Shown one piece after another: positions 46,796-58,595 of a stretch of 64,000 bases of DNA. The notes beneath the pieces were generated by a model. That model saw nothing but the letters and a program-made list of their open reading frames with translations, was not told the origin of the DNA and did not search any database. The DNA lies in NCBI GenBank assembly GCA_036346255.1, contig CM070628.1, positions 23,141,840 to 23,205,839 of the forward strand, in the 5' to 3' direction. This stretch comes from Ampelocalamus luodianensis. Taxonomy: Eukaryota > Streptophyta > Magnoliopsida > Poales > Poaceae. Each line of letters begins with the position of its first letter. The stretch's first letter is position 1. Made by a program: the position numbers and the translations under genes.

Positions 46796-46809
46796 GGCTC
46801 TGATACCAA
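46796..46809 (-). other. Primer-binding site, array unit 2 (canonical)
   Basis: Minus strand TGGTATCAGAGCCA, the full plant initiator Met-tRNA site, next to the LTR terminus at 46813. It and the family IV site are the only two in the window that keep the CAG. Confidence 0.9.
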
Positions 46810-46812
46810 CTT

Positions 46813-49800
46813 TGTGAGGACCCCAATTTATTTGGTTTGTAATGCTTAACCAACCACCTGGCCCTAGCATCACAAATCAAATAAACTGATCCTCGAGATA
46901 TGTATACTTCCCAAAGCATACACCCTCCATACAAATTAGACATCAACTCCATTCCACACATAGAGTCCAAACACCACACTTCCAAACGGAAGATAAACAA
47001 ATAGTAAAGGTATTACGCATAATGGCCGATCGCCACAAGATACACAAATAACAACAGAAAGACAATGAAGCAAAGTGCCATAAGATGGCTATAAACAAAG
47101 CCAATCAACGTGCCTTCAACCCACAAGGCATCCGATCGACCGCCAAGTCTAGTCGCCACCACGAGCGACAAAGACACTCACGTATGAGGACCCGAGGCTC
47201 ACCTTCTTCCTCTGCAACAAAAACATTAAGCAAAGCACACGAGTACAAAGATTGTCTTTGTACCCGCAAGATCGACGTGTGAACTAAAGGCACTGCTCAT
47301 ATGCTACATGCAGCTTGTTTAGTGGAGGCCATATGTTTTATTTGCACAAAGCCAATTTTCATTTGCAATAATGTAATACGCTTTAAAAGCAAGTTTGCAA
47401 TTCATTTTTAAGATTGAAATAACGATGCGATATTAATAACAAAAGCTAAAGATAAACAACCTAGAAGTGACTATCCCAATAGTCACCACAACAATAGCAC
47501 GAATCCTGATTCGCACCACCCATCAAGTTTTAATTTAAATGTTGTAGTCTAACTCTTGAAAAGCTTACCCAAGCGTGTCCATCACCTAGGACGAGGCTAT
47601 TCGAATAGTTTTAACCTCATGGGTGTACCATCGCATCCACACCTCGCATCGCCTTTAAGCCAAAGCACACTTCCGGTATGCAAGCCTGACTAAGTCCTAC
47701 GAGATCGTTTCCAATATTGTGTATCAACCTCGAGCCGTCGTATGGGTAGAAACACCATACGCTTACATGGTAAAGCCGAAAGACAACTACCCACTCGTGA
47801 TAAAGCTTTTGACAACTACCATGCTCCCACCTCCGTCCCTCTCGCGACCTCCTGCGACTCCGAGCCAATACACGCCAAGTACTAGGTCAAGAGAGGTCCC
47901 ATATACTCTAGTGTGGTTAGCACGCGAAATGCTCGGATAAAAATTCACTCACAAGATGTTCGGTCCTTAATTGACCTGCACCTTTCCAATACACCCAAAA
48001 GATCACACCAATCTTACCATTGTGCTCCGTCCCAAATCATTTTTGTTTTCATTTTTAGTTTTGCAATTAAACAAAGCAGAATGCTTTGAAACATAAAGTT
48101 GTAGTAAATTTTGTGTGATCAAGGTTACTGACTAAAGTCGATAACCGCCCAGCTTCTACCGATAGCTAAGCATGTCTAAGCAAGTTGAAATCAGATCTAC
48201 TAAGTGACAAGAGATCATCCAACACTCTAATCACAAAGAAATAACCTAGGCTCGTAGTAGAGATCAATATTTTGGCTACGAGGATATGCACTTACACGTT
48301 TAACTAATCAATTTAACACAAATTAAGCAATGCATACATACAATTGAAACAAAATATTAATCTTTAAAATACCGATTAAACATGATCAAACTTGCTTGCC
48401 CTTTGTTGCTCAATATGGTGCGAGGATCGTCCTCGGGGTTGCCGCAAATATCGAAGCTAACGATCGAACATAACAAAGAAATAAGAACGAATAACACCGA
48501 CAAAACTCAAACATTCAACAACATCAAACAAGCCAAAACTCACACAGCAGCCTAAGCATGATATAACAAAATTTTAGAAACAGAGAACAAATCATTTTAA
48601 GTTATTAGCAATTTTCTATGAATTTTCTAAGCTAAAAACACAACAAGTCACTAGTTAATTACTTAACAAATTTTCATGAACAGAAACAGTGTGTAAAACC
48701 TATCCTAATAGTTAGTATACTGAAAATGAAATTTTACAGAATTGGGTTCATTGAATTTGGACAATTATTGAAAGAGATATGCATTTTCTAATTTGGAGAT
48801 TACATTCTACAACATTAAATTAATTAACAGATTTTTGATACAGGGACAAGGTTGACACTAATTTTAGTAAATAGAACATTTAAAATGAAAATTAACAGCA
48901 CTGGTTTTATGCAATTTGGATAAAAATTGAATTAGTTACGCATTTTACAAGTTTAATCGATTTATAAAGGCAAATGTAAAAGCATTTAAATACTAAAGCT
49001 CTTAATACTTCTTCTACCGACGCACTCGCTAGCCCGACCATCGACAGGGATCGCGAGGGCGCCGACGAGGTATGATCGCTCATATAGGTGACGTCGGCGT
49101 ATTCAAAGAATACGCCTTCGCTAACAACGTAATCCCAACACATATGCCCAAAGAAAATACGCCTCATGAAAGAGAAAACGCATTAACAAAACTACACAAT
49201 CCCTAACCGACATTCCGCCCACATAATGCAGAGACTCGAGAATTAAAACGATTAGATTTGAATCCTAAAACAAAGCTTAACACGCAGAGGGCCCACAAGT
49301 CGTTGACTCAACGTAACTGTGTTTAGCGATAACTAAGCCGCTGCGGCTTGTCGGACGCGACGGGACGGCGCGGCGCGGCGCCAGTGATCTATCAAACCGC
49401 GAGTTTCAAGACGAGTGAGTGGTACCTTAAGGTTCGCAAAGACCTCACGAACCTGATGGTGACGCTGAGCCCAATGGTCGACGGAGATGAGCTCACGACG
49501 GCCGGAGGCGAGAAGAAATGACGGCTCGCAGAGAAGATGCTCTGAGACTTCGAGGCCGAGAAGGTGCGCCACGGATCGCGGAGACACCAGAGGCGATAAG
49601 CACAAGATAACGCCGACGAAGAGGTACCGAGGCGACCGAATTGCTACGGCGGCGGAAACCGAGCTCGGGAAGAAGGGTCGCGACACCACCGATGCACCAA
49701 AGACGAAATGAAGCCATCATTAGATTCTGCATCGCGCGATCCAAAGGACCAAGTGTCGGGTTAGAAACTCACCGAGCACTAGCAAGCTCGCGGGGCCGCA

Positions 49801-50912
49801 ACCGAGGCGAGACGACGGCGCCTGGCGAGACACTGGACGCCGAGGGTCCTGGATGGGCAAAATGGAAGCGGCGAAGAGAGTAGATCACGATGGCGTGGTT
49901 GCGGAATCAAGGGCGGCGCTAACACGGCGGCGCTGCCCAGGGGTTCTTCTCCGGCCGAAATCAAGAAACTGGCGGAGAGAGCTACAGAACGGGGAAAACG
50001 AGGGATGAGTGGTCGCGGTGAGGTAAAGAAGGCCTGGCGATGCACCAAAGACGGACACGAGGGCATATAGGTGGCAGCGGCGAGGTACGTGGCAAACATG
50101 CACGCACGGCCGCGAGCTCCGGTGAGGTGCGGAGAAGACGAGGTTGATGCCGATGGTGGGACCCATATGTCGGCCGATGACGAGCGGTGCGAACCGGTGG
50201 TTTGATTTGATCAAGAACACACCGACCGTTGGATGCAAACGGACCGGCCGGGATGGGTGTATGCATTCGACAGTCGGTTGCATACGCGACGTGGATCGCT
50301 CGATCTTCATCGGACGATTCGATCGATTGACTCACAGCGGTGCAGCTAATGCGGTGCGGCCGAGCCAGCGGTGCGAGCCTGACTCGAGCCCGAGGTTGGG
50401 TCCGAGCCCGAGGAACAGTTGATTTTAGTTTTGATTTAAAAGACAGAGAAGGTTTGGGAAATTTTAGAGGTAGCTCCAGAGCTCCAAAAATTCTGAAATT
50501 TTTATGGTAGATACTTTGGGAAGAGAACAACACCTCATAAATTTTCCAGAACTTTTATGCACTGAAAAGTTCTGCAGAAAATTCACAAGCATGCTGACCT
50601 AGGATTTGACCAGATTTTCAACTAGTTTGACTTGGCCATTTGAAATAGCAAATAAAATCTAAAAATTGTGAAATAATTCAGGAGGTAGATAGGATGATCA
50701 AGATGATAGGAAAAATAGTTTCAGAGGATGATCACAAATTTGAAGGCTAAGAATTGATAACAACAATTTCCAATCACTGAATTAAATTCTACAAATTGAA
50801 ATTGCTAGGAAAATTGTAGAAACTTTCAAATGATTTGAAGAGACAACAAAAGTTTTTATTTCTCCTCAAAATTTTACATTTGAAATACAAACCCTAAGTT
50901 AGGGCTGTTACA
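46813..50912 (-). repeat. Family II LTR, copy IIe (outer 5' LTR)
   Basis: This 4100-bp LTR is the 5' end of the minus array. Its outer terminus (minus-strand TGTAACAGCCC at 50912) abuts CCAAT and family III integrase. CTATTCGAATAG lies at 47597-47608. A long stretch (about 49,920-50,060) is identical by eye to 41,100-41,240 in copy IId. Confidence 0.93.
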
Positions 50913-50917
50913 CCAAT
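50913..50917. repeat. Target-site duplication CCAAT, right copy
   Basis: Directly follows the family II terminus at 50912 and matches 29066-29070. Removing the array and one CCAAT restores the HEALGT reading of family III integrase. Confidence 0.9.
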
Positions 50918-52866
50918 GCTTCATGCAAGCTCTGCCAAAAACGAGAGGTGAACTGAGATCCTCGATCTGACACTATCTTCTTGGGCACACCGTAAACCGA
51001 CAATCGCCATGTACAACTCCGCAAGGCGATCTCACGAGTACGTGGTTTTGACTGGCGAGAAATGGGCGACTTTGGTCAAACGATCAACTATTACCCAGAT
51101 CGAATCGTAACCCGATTGAGTCTTGGGTAAACCGGTAATGAAATCCATACCGATCTCTTCCCACTTCCATTCTGGAATCTTCAACGGTTGCAGCAAACCC
51201 GCTGGTCTCTCGTGTTCGCGCTTTACTTTCGGCAGATGTCGATAAGGCAACGAACTCTGCGACTTCGCGCCAAATTTGGCCACCAAAATTTAGTCTTAAC
51301 ATCCCGGTACATCTTGGTACTCTGGGGTGAATCGAATACTTTGAGTCATGGGCCTCCTTTAAGATTAATCGTTTTAGACAATCGATATCCGTACACAGAT
51401 ATCGACCATTAATCCGTAGTATGTCTTGATCATCCTTGGTGAAATCTTTGAATTTCCCTCCGCCATTTTGACCTTGATTTACGACAACACCGATCCTTTG
51501 GTTGTGCTTCACGAATTTGTTTCTCCAGGTAGACTATACCTCCAAATTGGCTACAAATCCTTCGCACAACTTCTAGCTTTAGCTTCAAATTCTTCATAAA
51601 GTTCTCGCAACTTTCCTTTACTTCAAGGCATTGCAAGAAACTCTTAATCAAGGCATCTGCAACTACATTGGCTTTTCCGGATGGTAGTGGATCCCAATAT
51701 TATAATCATTGATCAATTCTAACCATCTTCTCGTCTCATGTTCAAATCGATCGGGTGAAGATGTACTTTAAACTCTTATGATCTGTAGACTTTACAACAT
51801 TACCGATGAGGTAGTGACGCTTAAAATTTTAAAGCATGCACTACTACAGCTAATTCCAAATCATGAGTAGGGTAATTCTCCTCGTGAGGTCTCAACCGCT
51901 TGACGATAGGCGATCGCTCTTCCTTCTTGCATCGACGCATCCTAATCCTTGACGCTGGCATCACGAGATATCAAATCCTTTCAATATCCGCAAAATCGCA
52001 AGGGTCAAGTCAAACACTTCTTCGCTTCTGAAAACTTTCTTCACAGTGGAGTCCAAGTGAACTTTTTCCTTCTTCAACAATTGAGTAAGGGCTTAGCAAT
52101 CGATGAGAATCCTTCGATGAAACGGCGGTAATAACTCGCCATTCCCAAGAAATCGCGACCGAAGTCACGGCTTGGGCCGCTCCCAATGTAGCATCGCTTT
52201 AACTTTACGGGGTCAATGCTACTCCTCGGCTATCATCACATGACCAAGGAAATCAACTTCCTTCTTCCGTAAATCACACTTACCGAACTTGGCATACAAC
52301 CGATGCTCTCGAGTTTTTCTAATATTATCCTTAAATGTTCTACGTGTTCTTCCTCCGACTTGGAGTACACCGAATATCATCAATGAACACAACTACTAAC
52401 TTGTCCAAATATTCCATGAATACTTTATTCATCATGTTCATGAAATAGGCAGGGCATTAGTCGCACCAAAGGACATGACTAGGAACTCATAATGTCCATA
52501 CAGCGCTGAGAAGGCGGTCTTGTGATATCCTTAGACAAATCTTTAGCTGGTGGTAACCTGATCGTAGGTCGATCTTTGAGAATACTCCGGCTCCTTTCAT
52601 CTGATCAAATAGATCATCTATCCGGGGTAATGGGTACTTATTCTTGATAGTAACTTCGTTGAGAGAACGGTAATCAATACACATCCTCATACTTCCATCC
52701 TTCTTCTTGACAAACAACACTGGTGCTCCCCATGGCGACGAACTAGGTCTCACGAAACCTTTCTCAAGAAGTTCTTCTATCTGCTTCTTCATCTCTACCA
52801 ATTCATCGACTGGCATCCGATAAGGTCTCTTCGAAATTGGTGCTGTCCCTGGCACTAGGTCGATGA
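50913..52866 (-). pseudogene. pol: Family III pol core: RT, RNase H, integrase (part)
   Basis: Minus strand from 52866: RT N-terminal part (ISKRPYRMPVDELVEMKK, LFVKKKDGSMRMCIDYRS, YPLPRIDDLFDQM; one open frame to 52,487), then the catalytic FIDDI box (near 52,376-52,390), the connection domain, RNase H (DASR-like region near 51,930-51,970; ADALIKS-like end near 51,645-51,690), a damaged zinc finger (near 51,230-51,340) and the integrase core with GMDFITGLPKTQSGYDSIWV and VDRLTKVAHF (51,045-51,145). KIVSDRGSQF-like sequence lies near 50,950-50,985. It is cut on the left by the family II array and on the right by the family IV LTR. Pol continues at 28400-29070. Confidence 0.92.
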
Positions 52867-53889
52867 TGTAACATCCCAAATTTTGGGCTTGTGTTTCAAA
52901 TGTAAGAAAATGAGCTGAAATTAAAACTTTTTCTTACATCATGTATTTCCTTTGTGTACTGAACAAGTATTGTACAAAAGGTTATGGAAGTACAAAGTCA
53001 CAAGTCCTTGATCCAAATCTTGTTCCTTCAAAAACATTCTTGTCAAATGTTGTGATCATCTCCTCGGGAATATTTTTCCTAAGTTCTTGGATGGTATGTG
53101 ACCCTCTGAAAAATTTCACAATTTTTAGAAATTGTTTGAATATTTTAGAGGGCGATCAAACCTGCTTGACCCTCACCAAACCAAAACCAGTACCTTGTAG
53201 AATTTTTGGAGAAAAATACAATGCATAAAAACCTCTGAAAATTTTACACAAGGTCAATGTCCCAGTCAGCAAGCTCCTGTAAAATTTCAGAATTTTTGAG
53301 TTATTTTGCTACCCCAAATAAATCCTCAAAAGTCCCACTTTAATTTAAAACCTAAAGTCGACTCACTATTCATCGGGTTCGAGTCGGGCTCGAGTCCGAG
53401 CCACTTGACTCGGTTGAACCACCTAGTCGCACCGAGCGCGTTTTAAACGCCGCGCAATCTCGGCCGTTGGATTCAATCGCCGCCCACGCTCATGTGAGCA
53501 TCCGACCCTCCGTTGCATTAATCAATTGGGACCGTTGGATCTCAATCCAACCGCCCGCATTCCCGAGGGCAATCTGACCGTCCGGCGAACTGCTTAATCG
53601 TGACCGCCCATTTTCAATCCATCGGTCCATCGCTCGCTTTTGTTCTTTCTTCCTCCTCGGCTTCTCCGTGCGCGCGAGCGACAATGGCGAAAGAGAGAGA
53701 GCGCGCGCTTTGATTTGTCACCTCAAGTTTGCTTTCGTCAACGCCTCTCTGCGGGGCATTTAATGCGCACTCAGCTTTCTCCTGCATTGTCACCATGCTC
53801 ACTTGCTCCCGCCGTTTCTTGGTCCATGACCGAGCATGAACCGAGCCCACCATGGACTCGGGTTCTTGCTCAAACCCCAATTCCTTTCC

Positions 53890-53896
53890 TATAAAT
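53890..53896 (+). promoter_or_regulatory. Probable TATA box of the family IV LTR promoter
   Basis: TATAAAT in a CCTTTCCTATAAATTGGCC context, about 1.02 kb into the LTR and after the inverted U3 modules. Confidence 0.5.
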
Positions 53897-54880
53897 TGGC
53901 CTCTAGGTCCTCCCGGTGTTCTTTTGCACTACACCTAGCTACTCTACGTGTTTGAGCTCAAACCGTCTCAAACCTTCAATCCACCATTGTGACCCGAGGG
54001 CTCCAATGGCGGCCTTGGTGTCCAAAGGGTTCATCTTCAACACTTCTTGCACCCTTTGAACTCCTCGACCTCCTTTATATTTCCCCTAACTTGATTTTGG
54101 GTTGCATTCACAGAATCACTCAATTTTAAGTTTGGAGATTTTCTGTTGGTTTCACCCCTTTCTTCTCCAAATCCTGTAAGTGGTTCTTTTGCAATTATTT
54201 GCTTTTGAGCCTCTTTGAGCTATAATGAAGTCGTGGTGATGATTTGGTTCCACTCATTTTGCTCGTAACCTCATCTTCCACTTCATCTTCTTGGCTCAGG
54301 TGGACTTCATCGTGTTCAAGCCTTCCCACCATCTTTGGAGCTCCTCTCGCTAAGGTAGCTTCTATATAGTCCCTAGAAGTCATGGCACTCGCTTCCTTGG
54401 ACCGCAATGAGCATCTTGCTATTTTCATGTTTTACCGTGTGGCCTCCTTCTTTGTTTTCCGGCCATGCCGGCGCTCGAACCTCCGCACCACGGCGAGGTC
54501 ATCATCATGGGTCCGCAACACTATTGCGAACCCATTTTGATAGTTTAGGGCGCCGCATGATCGAGTCGCCGCGACAAGCCGTGAAAGCCACTCGGGTTTT
54601 GTCGGTGAGAAGCTCCCATTTTCGTCGATTTTTAGGAGCAGAATTGCTAATCATTGATGCCATTAATGTGTCTTAATCCGCCTAATGCCTCAACGACATG
54701 TGGGTCCAAATTTCTTAAGTCACCGTTGGCGTTTATCCGTGCGCTTAGGCATCATTAATGTTAATCTTAGGTTAATTAAGTGTCGGCATTTATTAGTCGT
54801 CAGGATACCCCTCGTGCACCGCCAAGTGGGCCCATTAGCTTAGCTACCAAAATCGAAGTCATTAGGGCTGATTTTGGGTT

Positions 54881-54910
54881 ATTTATTGCTAATCATTGTT
54901 AGCAATAAAT
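54881..54910 (+). repeat. Perfect hairpin ATTTATTGCTAA-TCATTG-TTAGCAATAAAT
   Basis: A 12-bp perfect stem with a 6-base loop inside the family IV LTR. Neighbouring sequence repeats ATTAAT and GCTAATCATT words on both strands (for example 54,988-55,035). Confidence 0.7.
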
Positions 54911-55383
54911 GTGTCCGAAATTACCTTTTGGGTCAGCGACGCGTGGGCCCTCGTCCTAAACCACCTCTGCTCAAAATCTTTAGGACGCATTAATTGCTAA
55001 TCATCACTAATCATTGGTCATTAGTAATTAATTAGCTATCCTAAAAACCTCCTTAAGTCACCGCTGTGGGTCCGCGTGCATCGTGCACATGTGTTAAATC
55101 TCGCATGTGTGACTCTCGATCCACCGACATGCGCCCCACGCGTCAAGACTCCTAAATGCACTTCGATCTTGGACCACCGCCCATTTGGAGATCTGCGGCC
55201 AGATTTGTATGCGTCGACCTCCGGTTCTCTCATCATTCTCGGCCGCCCATTACTTGATCTGCGGCGCGCTCGCGCGTGCAATCGGACCATCCGATGAGGC
55301 GTGATCGAGCCGCTCATCCTTAGATCTGCGGTCGTGGATCGCCGAGGCAACCGCACCGCCCGGTTGTATCCTTCCTCGTGGAG

Positions 55384-55405
55384 CCGTTGGATCTTGATCC
55401 AACGG
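55384..55405. repeat. Inverted repeat CCGTTGGATC-TT-GATCCAACGG
   Basis: A perfect 10-bp inverted repeat. It is the strongest copy of the module seen in the LTRs of all four families. Confidence 0.7.
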
Positions 55406-57220
55406 TGGCTCTCGTTATGAATCGCGGCGGCGCGCTGCTCTCCGTCGCGTGTGGCTCGTTGATTTTGCATCAACGGCCAAGCGCCCACGCTCGCTTATTT
55501 TCGGTTGGGTTGGTTTTTATTTCGTAAGTATTTATTTATCAACCAAAATTGTATCAAAACTTTAGAAATTCATAACTAATTCAAGATAAATCCTTTTTAC
55601 ATGAAACCAACTGTAATAAATTTGTAATTCACTAAAGTTTAACATAAAAATGCTTTTAGCTATGCTTCTGTAGTAGAAAATTCTGTAATCTTTTATAGCT
55701 TGTTTTCTGCTATTTTTATATATTCCAGAATTGTATTAAAAATTGGAAAATGCATATCTTTTTCTGTATATCTGCTAATTGTATGGTTTTAACTTTGATA
55801 AATTTGTATTAACTAAACTTTAATCTAAAAATGGTGGTAGGCCTAAATTAGCACCAGAAAAATATGTTAATAAATTTAACCTTATTAGTAGCAATTAAAA
55901 ATTCGTTTAATGTTGTAATAGACACCAGTAATTCCCTGTAAATCCTAAAAATAGAAATTTGATGTTAGGAAATCCCTCTGTTATCATGCTATAATGTGAA
56001 ATGGGTTTTGCACATGTTTATACTTCTAGAAAGTGCATTATGCTAGTTTTGCACCTTAGAAAATCATAACTAAATCATTTTAACTCCAATTAAGATGAAA
56101 CCACTTGTATTAGCCTTAAAATGTCAGAGCAACCTATCATAAAATTTCAAGTCTAGAAAACCTCTAGAAAATATTTTTGCTACAGATCTAATTATGGTCA
56201 AAATGGGTTGTTAGATGACATCTTTGCACCACAAATCCAAATTAGGTTTTTCCAGTTTCTATGTCTAGGTATATTCGATTCGCCTTATGTGTAAATTTTG
56301 TAGCATTTGATAATTTTTGCTTGCTCGTTTGTTTAAGTGCGGCTCGCCTTATTGGTTGTTCTTGGTTCTTTTGCCTTTCGCTAGGATTCGACATTTGCGG
56401 TAATCCCGAGAGTGACCCTCCACAACGCTTGAGCAACGACAAGAAGGCAAGCGCTTGATCATGTTAATCCCAAAGATTTTAAGTATTTATGTTGATTACA
56501 AATTCTATGTATGCATTGCTACTTTGTGTTAATAGTTGGCCTAGTAGATGCATTTCCTTAGCAAATGATTATCCTCTACTACCATGAGCCTAGGTTACTT
56601 GTCGTGATTTAGAGTTCATGGATGGGCTCTTGTCACTTAGTAGTTTACTGAATTAATTGCTTAGCCATGCTTAGTTTCGGTAGAATGTGCGGTTATCGAC
56701 TTGTCGATAACCTTGATCACTTAAAACTTATTATGATTATGATTTCCACCTTGTGCCATGTCTACTTATGAAAACTAAAACTGAAAACAAAAAGATTTAG
56801 ACTTGGGCACAATGGTATGATGGTGTGATTTTTGGGTGTGGATCGAATGGTGCCCGAGTCAACAAGGACCGAACATCTTGTTACACTAAACCAAGCATTT
56901 TAGCATGCTAACCACATTGGAGGGTATGGGACCTCTCTTGACTTAGTACTTTGGCGTGTATTGGCTCCGAGTCGCAGGAGTCGCAGGAGGGATGGTGTTG
57001 GGAGATTGTAGTGTCCGAAAGACTTCACCCGTGATGGGATTTGTTGTCTTTTCGCTTGCAATGTAAGCATATGGGTTTCTATCCATATGAGCGGCTCAGT
57101 TAATACACAAGATTGGAAATGTCTCGTAGGACTTAGTCGGGCCAGATACCTTGATAGTGTGCTTGTGGCTTGAAGGCGATCCGGGTGTGGATACATTGGT
57201 ACACCCCGCAGTGGTTAAAA

Positions 57221-57232
57221 CTATTCGAATAG
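57221..57232. promoter_or_regulatory. Conserved LTR palindrome CTATTCGAATAG (family IV)
   Basis: Same palindrome and flanks (ACACCCCGCAGTGGTTAAAA before, GCCTCGTCCTAGGTTATGGAC after) as in family II. Confidence 0.65.
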
Positions 57233-57555
57233 CCTCGTCCTAGGTTATGGACACGCTTGCAAGGTCTTTCAAGAGTTAGACTACAACCTTTTAAATTAAA
57301 ACTTGATGGGTGGTACGAATCGGGATTCGTGCTATGTTGTGGTGGCTATTGGGATAGTCACTTCTAGGTGGTTACTTGTATGTATCTTTACTTCATCTAC
57401 TTTGATAACAAAACAGATTTGCAAACTTGCTTTTGAAATATATTACATTATTGCAAATAAAGTTGGCTTGTGCAAAATGAGACATACAACCTCCACCTAA
57501 ATAAACTTGCATGTAGTTTATGAATAGGTCCTGCTATTCCACACGTCGTTTGCGG

Positions 57556-57576
57556 GTACAAAGACAATCTTTGTAC
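57556..57576 (+). repeat. Conserved hairpin GTACAAAGA-CAA-TCTTTGTAC (family IV)
   Basis: Identical in stem and loop to the family II hairpin and likewise followed by TTTTGTTGCAG. Confidence 0.65.
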
Positions 57577-57994
57577 TCGGCTGCTACGCTAATTGTTTTG
57601 TTGCAGAGGAAGAAGGTGAGCTCGAGGGCCTCACTTTTGAGCGTGTTGTGGTAGCTATGGGCGACTAGCTTAGCGGCCATCGGTTGCCTTGTGGGTGTAT
57701 GGCTAACCGGCCGACTTTTGTTCTAGCCATCTTATGGCACCTTTGCTTCATTGTCATTCTTGTATATTGTTCTATTTGGCCGTCGGCTCTCTTTTGTAAT
57801 AACTTTACTTTATGTATGTCGTTGTTGAACTTAGTGATGTATGTGTATGGAATTGATGTGTATTTTGTGATGATGTGCATATGCTGCAGTGCAGGAAGCA
57901 TATGTCCATCGAGGCTTAGAATGTCTAATTAGTAATGCCAGAACCATTTGGAGGTTAAGTGTTACTAGTTAAATATTCCGGGTCCTCACAAAGT

Positions 57995-58008
57995 TGGTAT
58001 CAGAGCCA
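57995..58008 (+). other. Primer-binding site, family IV (canonical)
   Basis: TGGTATCAGAGCCA begins four bases after the LTR end. It matches the 3' end of initiator Met-tRNA. Confidence 0.9.
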
Positions 58009-58595
58009 TACTGACCGTAGAAACCCCTAGCTTGGTCGCCTTTAGAATATTTTGAAAACTTACTTTCAAAAGGTTTGTAAAACTTAAGTAAGTTCTCTAA
58101 TTTTGCTCCTTACCTATCTTAGCTTGCTCATCTCACCTTACTCTCACTTAAGTTTGAAAAAGTTGTTCCTCTCTTCCTTTCAAAAATTAGCCTCTATCGA
58201 TTAACTTGGTTTTGGGAGAAACATGAGAGCTTGGAGAAAGGAATTTGGACAGCTAGCTAGTGGTTAGTAATTAAGGTAGGAAATGAGAGGTAAATTCAAC
58301 TAAAACTTGTGGGAATGAAAGGGGTAAGAAGTGATATGAGATTAGCTAATGCCTATACTCTATTAGGTGGTTATACCTTGATTTTTGGACTGTTCTGAGC
58401 TAGAATTTAGTTCTGAAAATTTTGGGTTTTTTTCACACGATTACTGCTCTTCCATACGGGTTAGTCGTTTGGAAGTCGATTTGGTGATTTTTGGTCCCGT
58501 GCTCTTGGTGGTTACTCCCGAGCCCTTTTCTTGAGTTGGATTTCTTTGCTTTCTTTTTATCTCGGGCTTGTAGTCGACTTATCTTAGTGAATCAG

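Larger units (their letters stand above)
29071..50912 (-). mobile_element. Family II (-) tandem array: three LTRs, two internal regions
   Basis: The 21.8-kb block reads LTR (29071-33192), internal (33193-37961), LTR (37962-42090), internal (42091-46812), LTR (46813-50912), all in minus orientation. It lies inside family III integrase and is flanked by CCAAT on both sides, so the outer ends behave as one insertion. Both internal regions keep gag through chromodomain in order. Unequal recombination between LTRs of sister copies after one insertion, or insertion of a concatemer, would each give this layout. Confidence 0.92.
52867..57990 (+). repeat. Family IV LTR, full length
   Basis: This 5124-bp LTR, the longest here, starts TGTAACATCCCAAATTTTGGG and ends GGGTCCTCACA before a primer-binding site. 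U3 holds inverted CCGTTGGATC/GATCCAACGG modules (for example 53,533-53,552) and a TATA box near 53,890. An ATTAAT-rich zone with a strong hairpin lies at about 54,640-55,040. Downstream parts resemble family II: the GATTCGACATTTGCGG block near 56,383, the GGTTATCGAC/GTCGATAACC hairpin near 56,690, CTATTCGAATAG at 57,221 and the GTACAAAGA hairpin at 57,556. No gene is seen. Confidence 0.93.
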
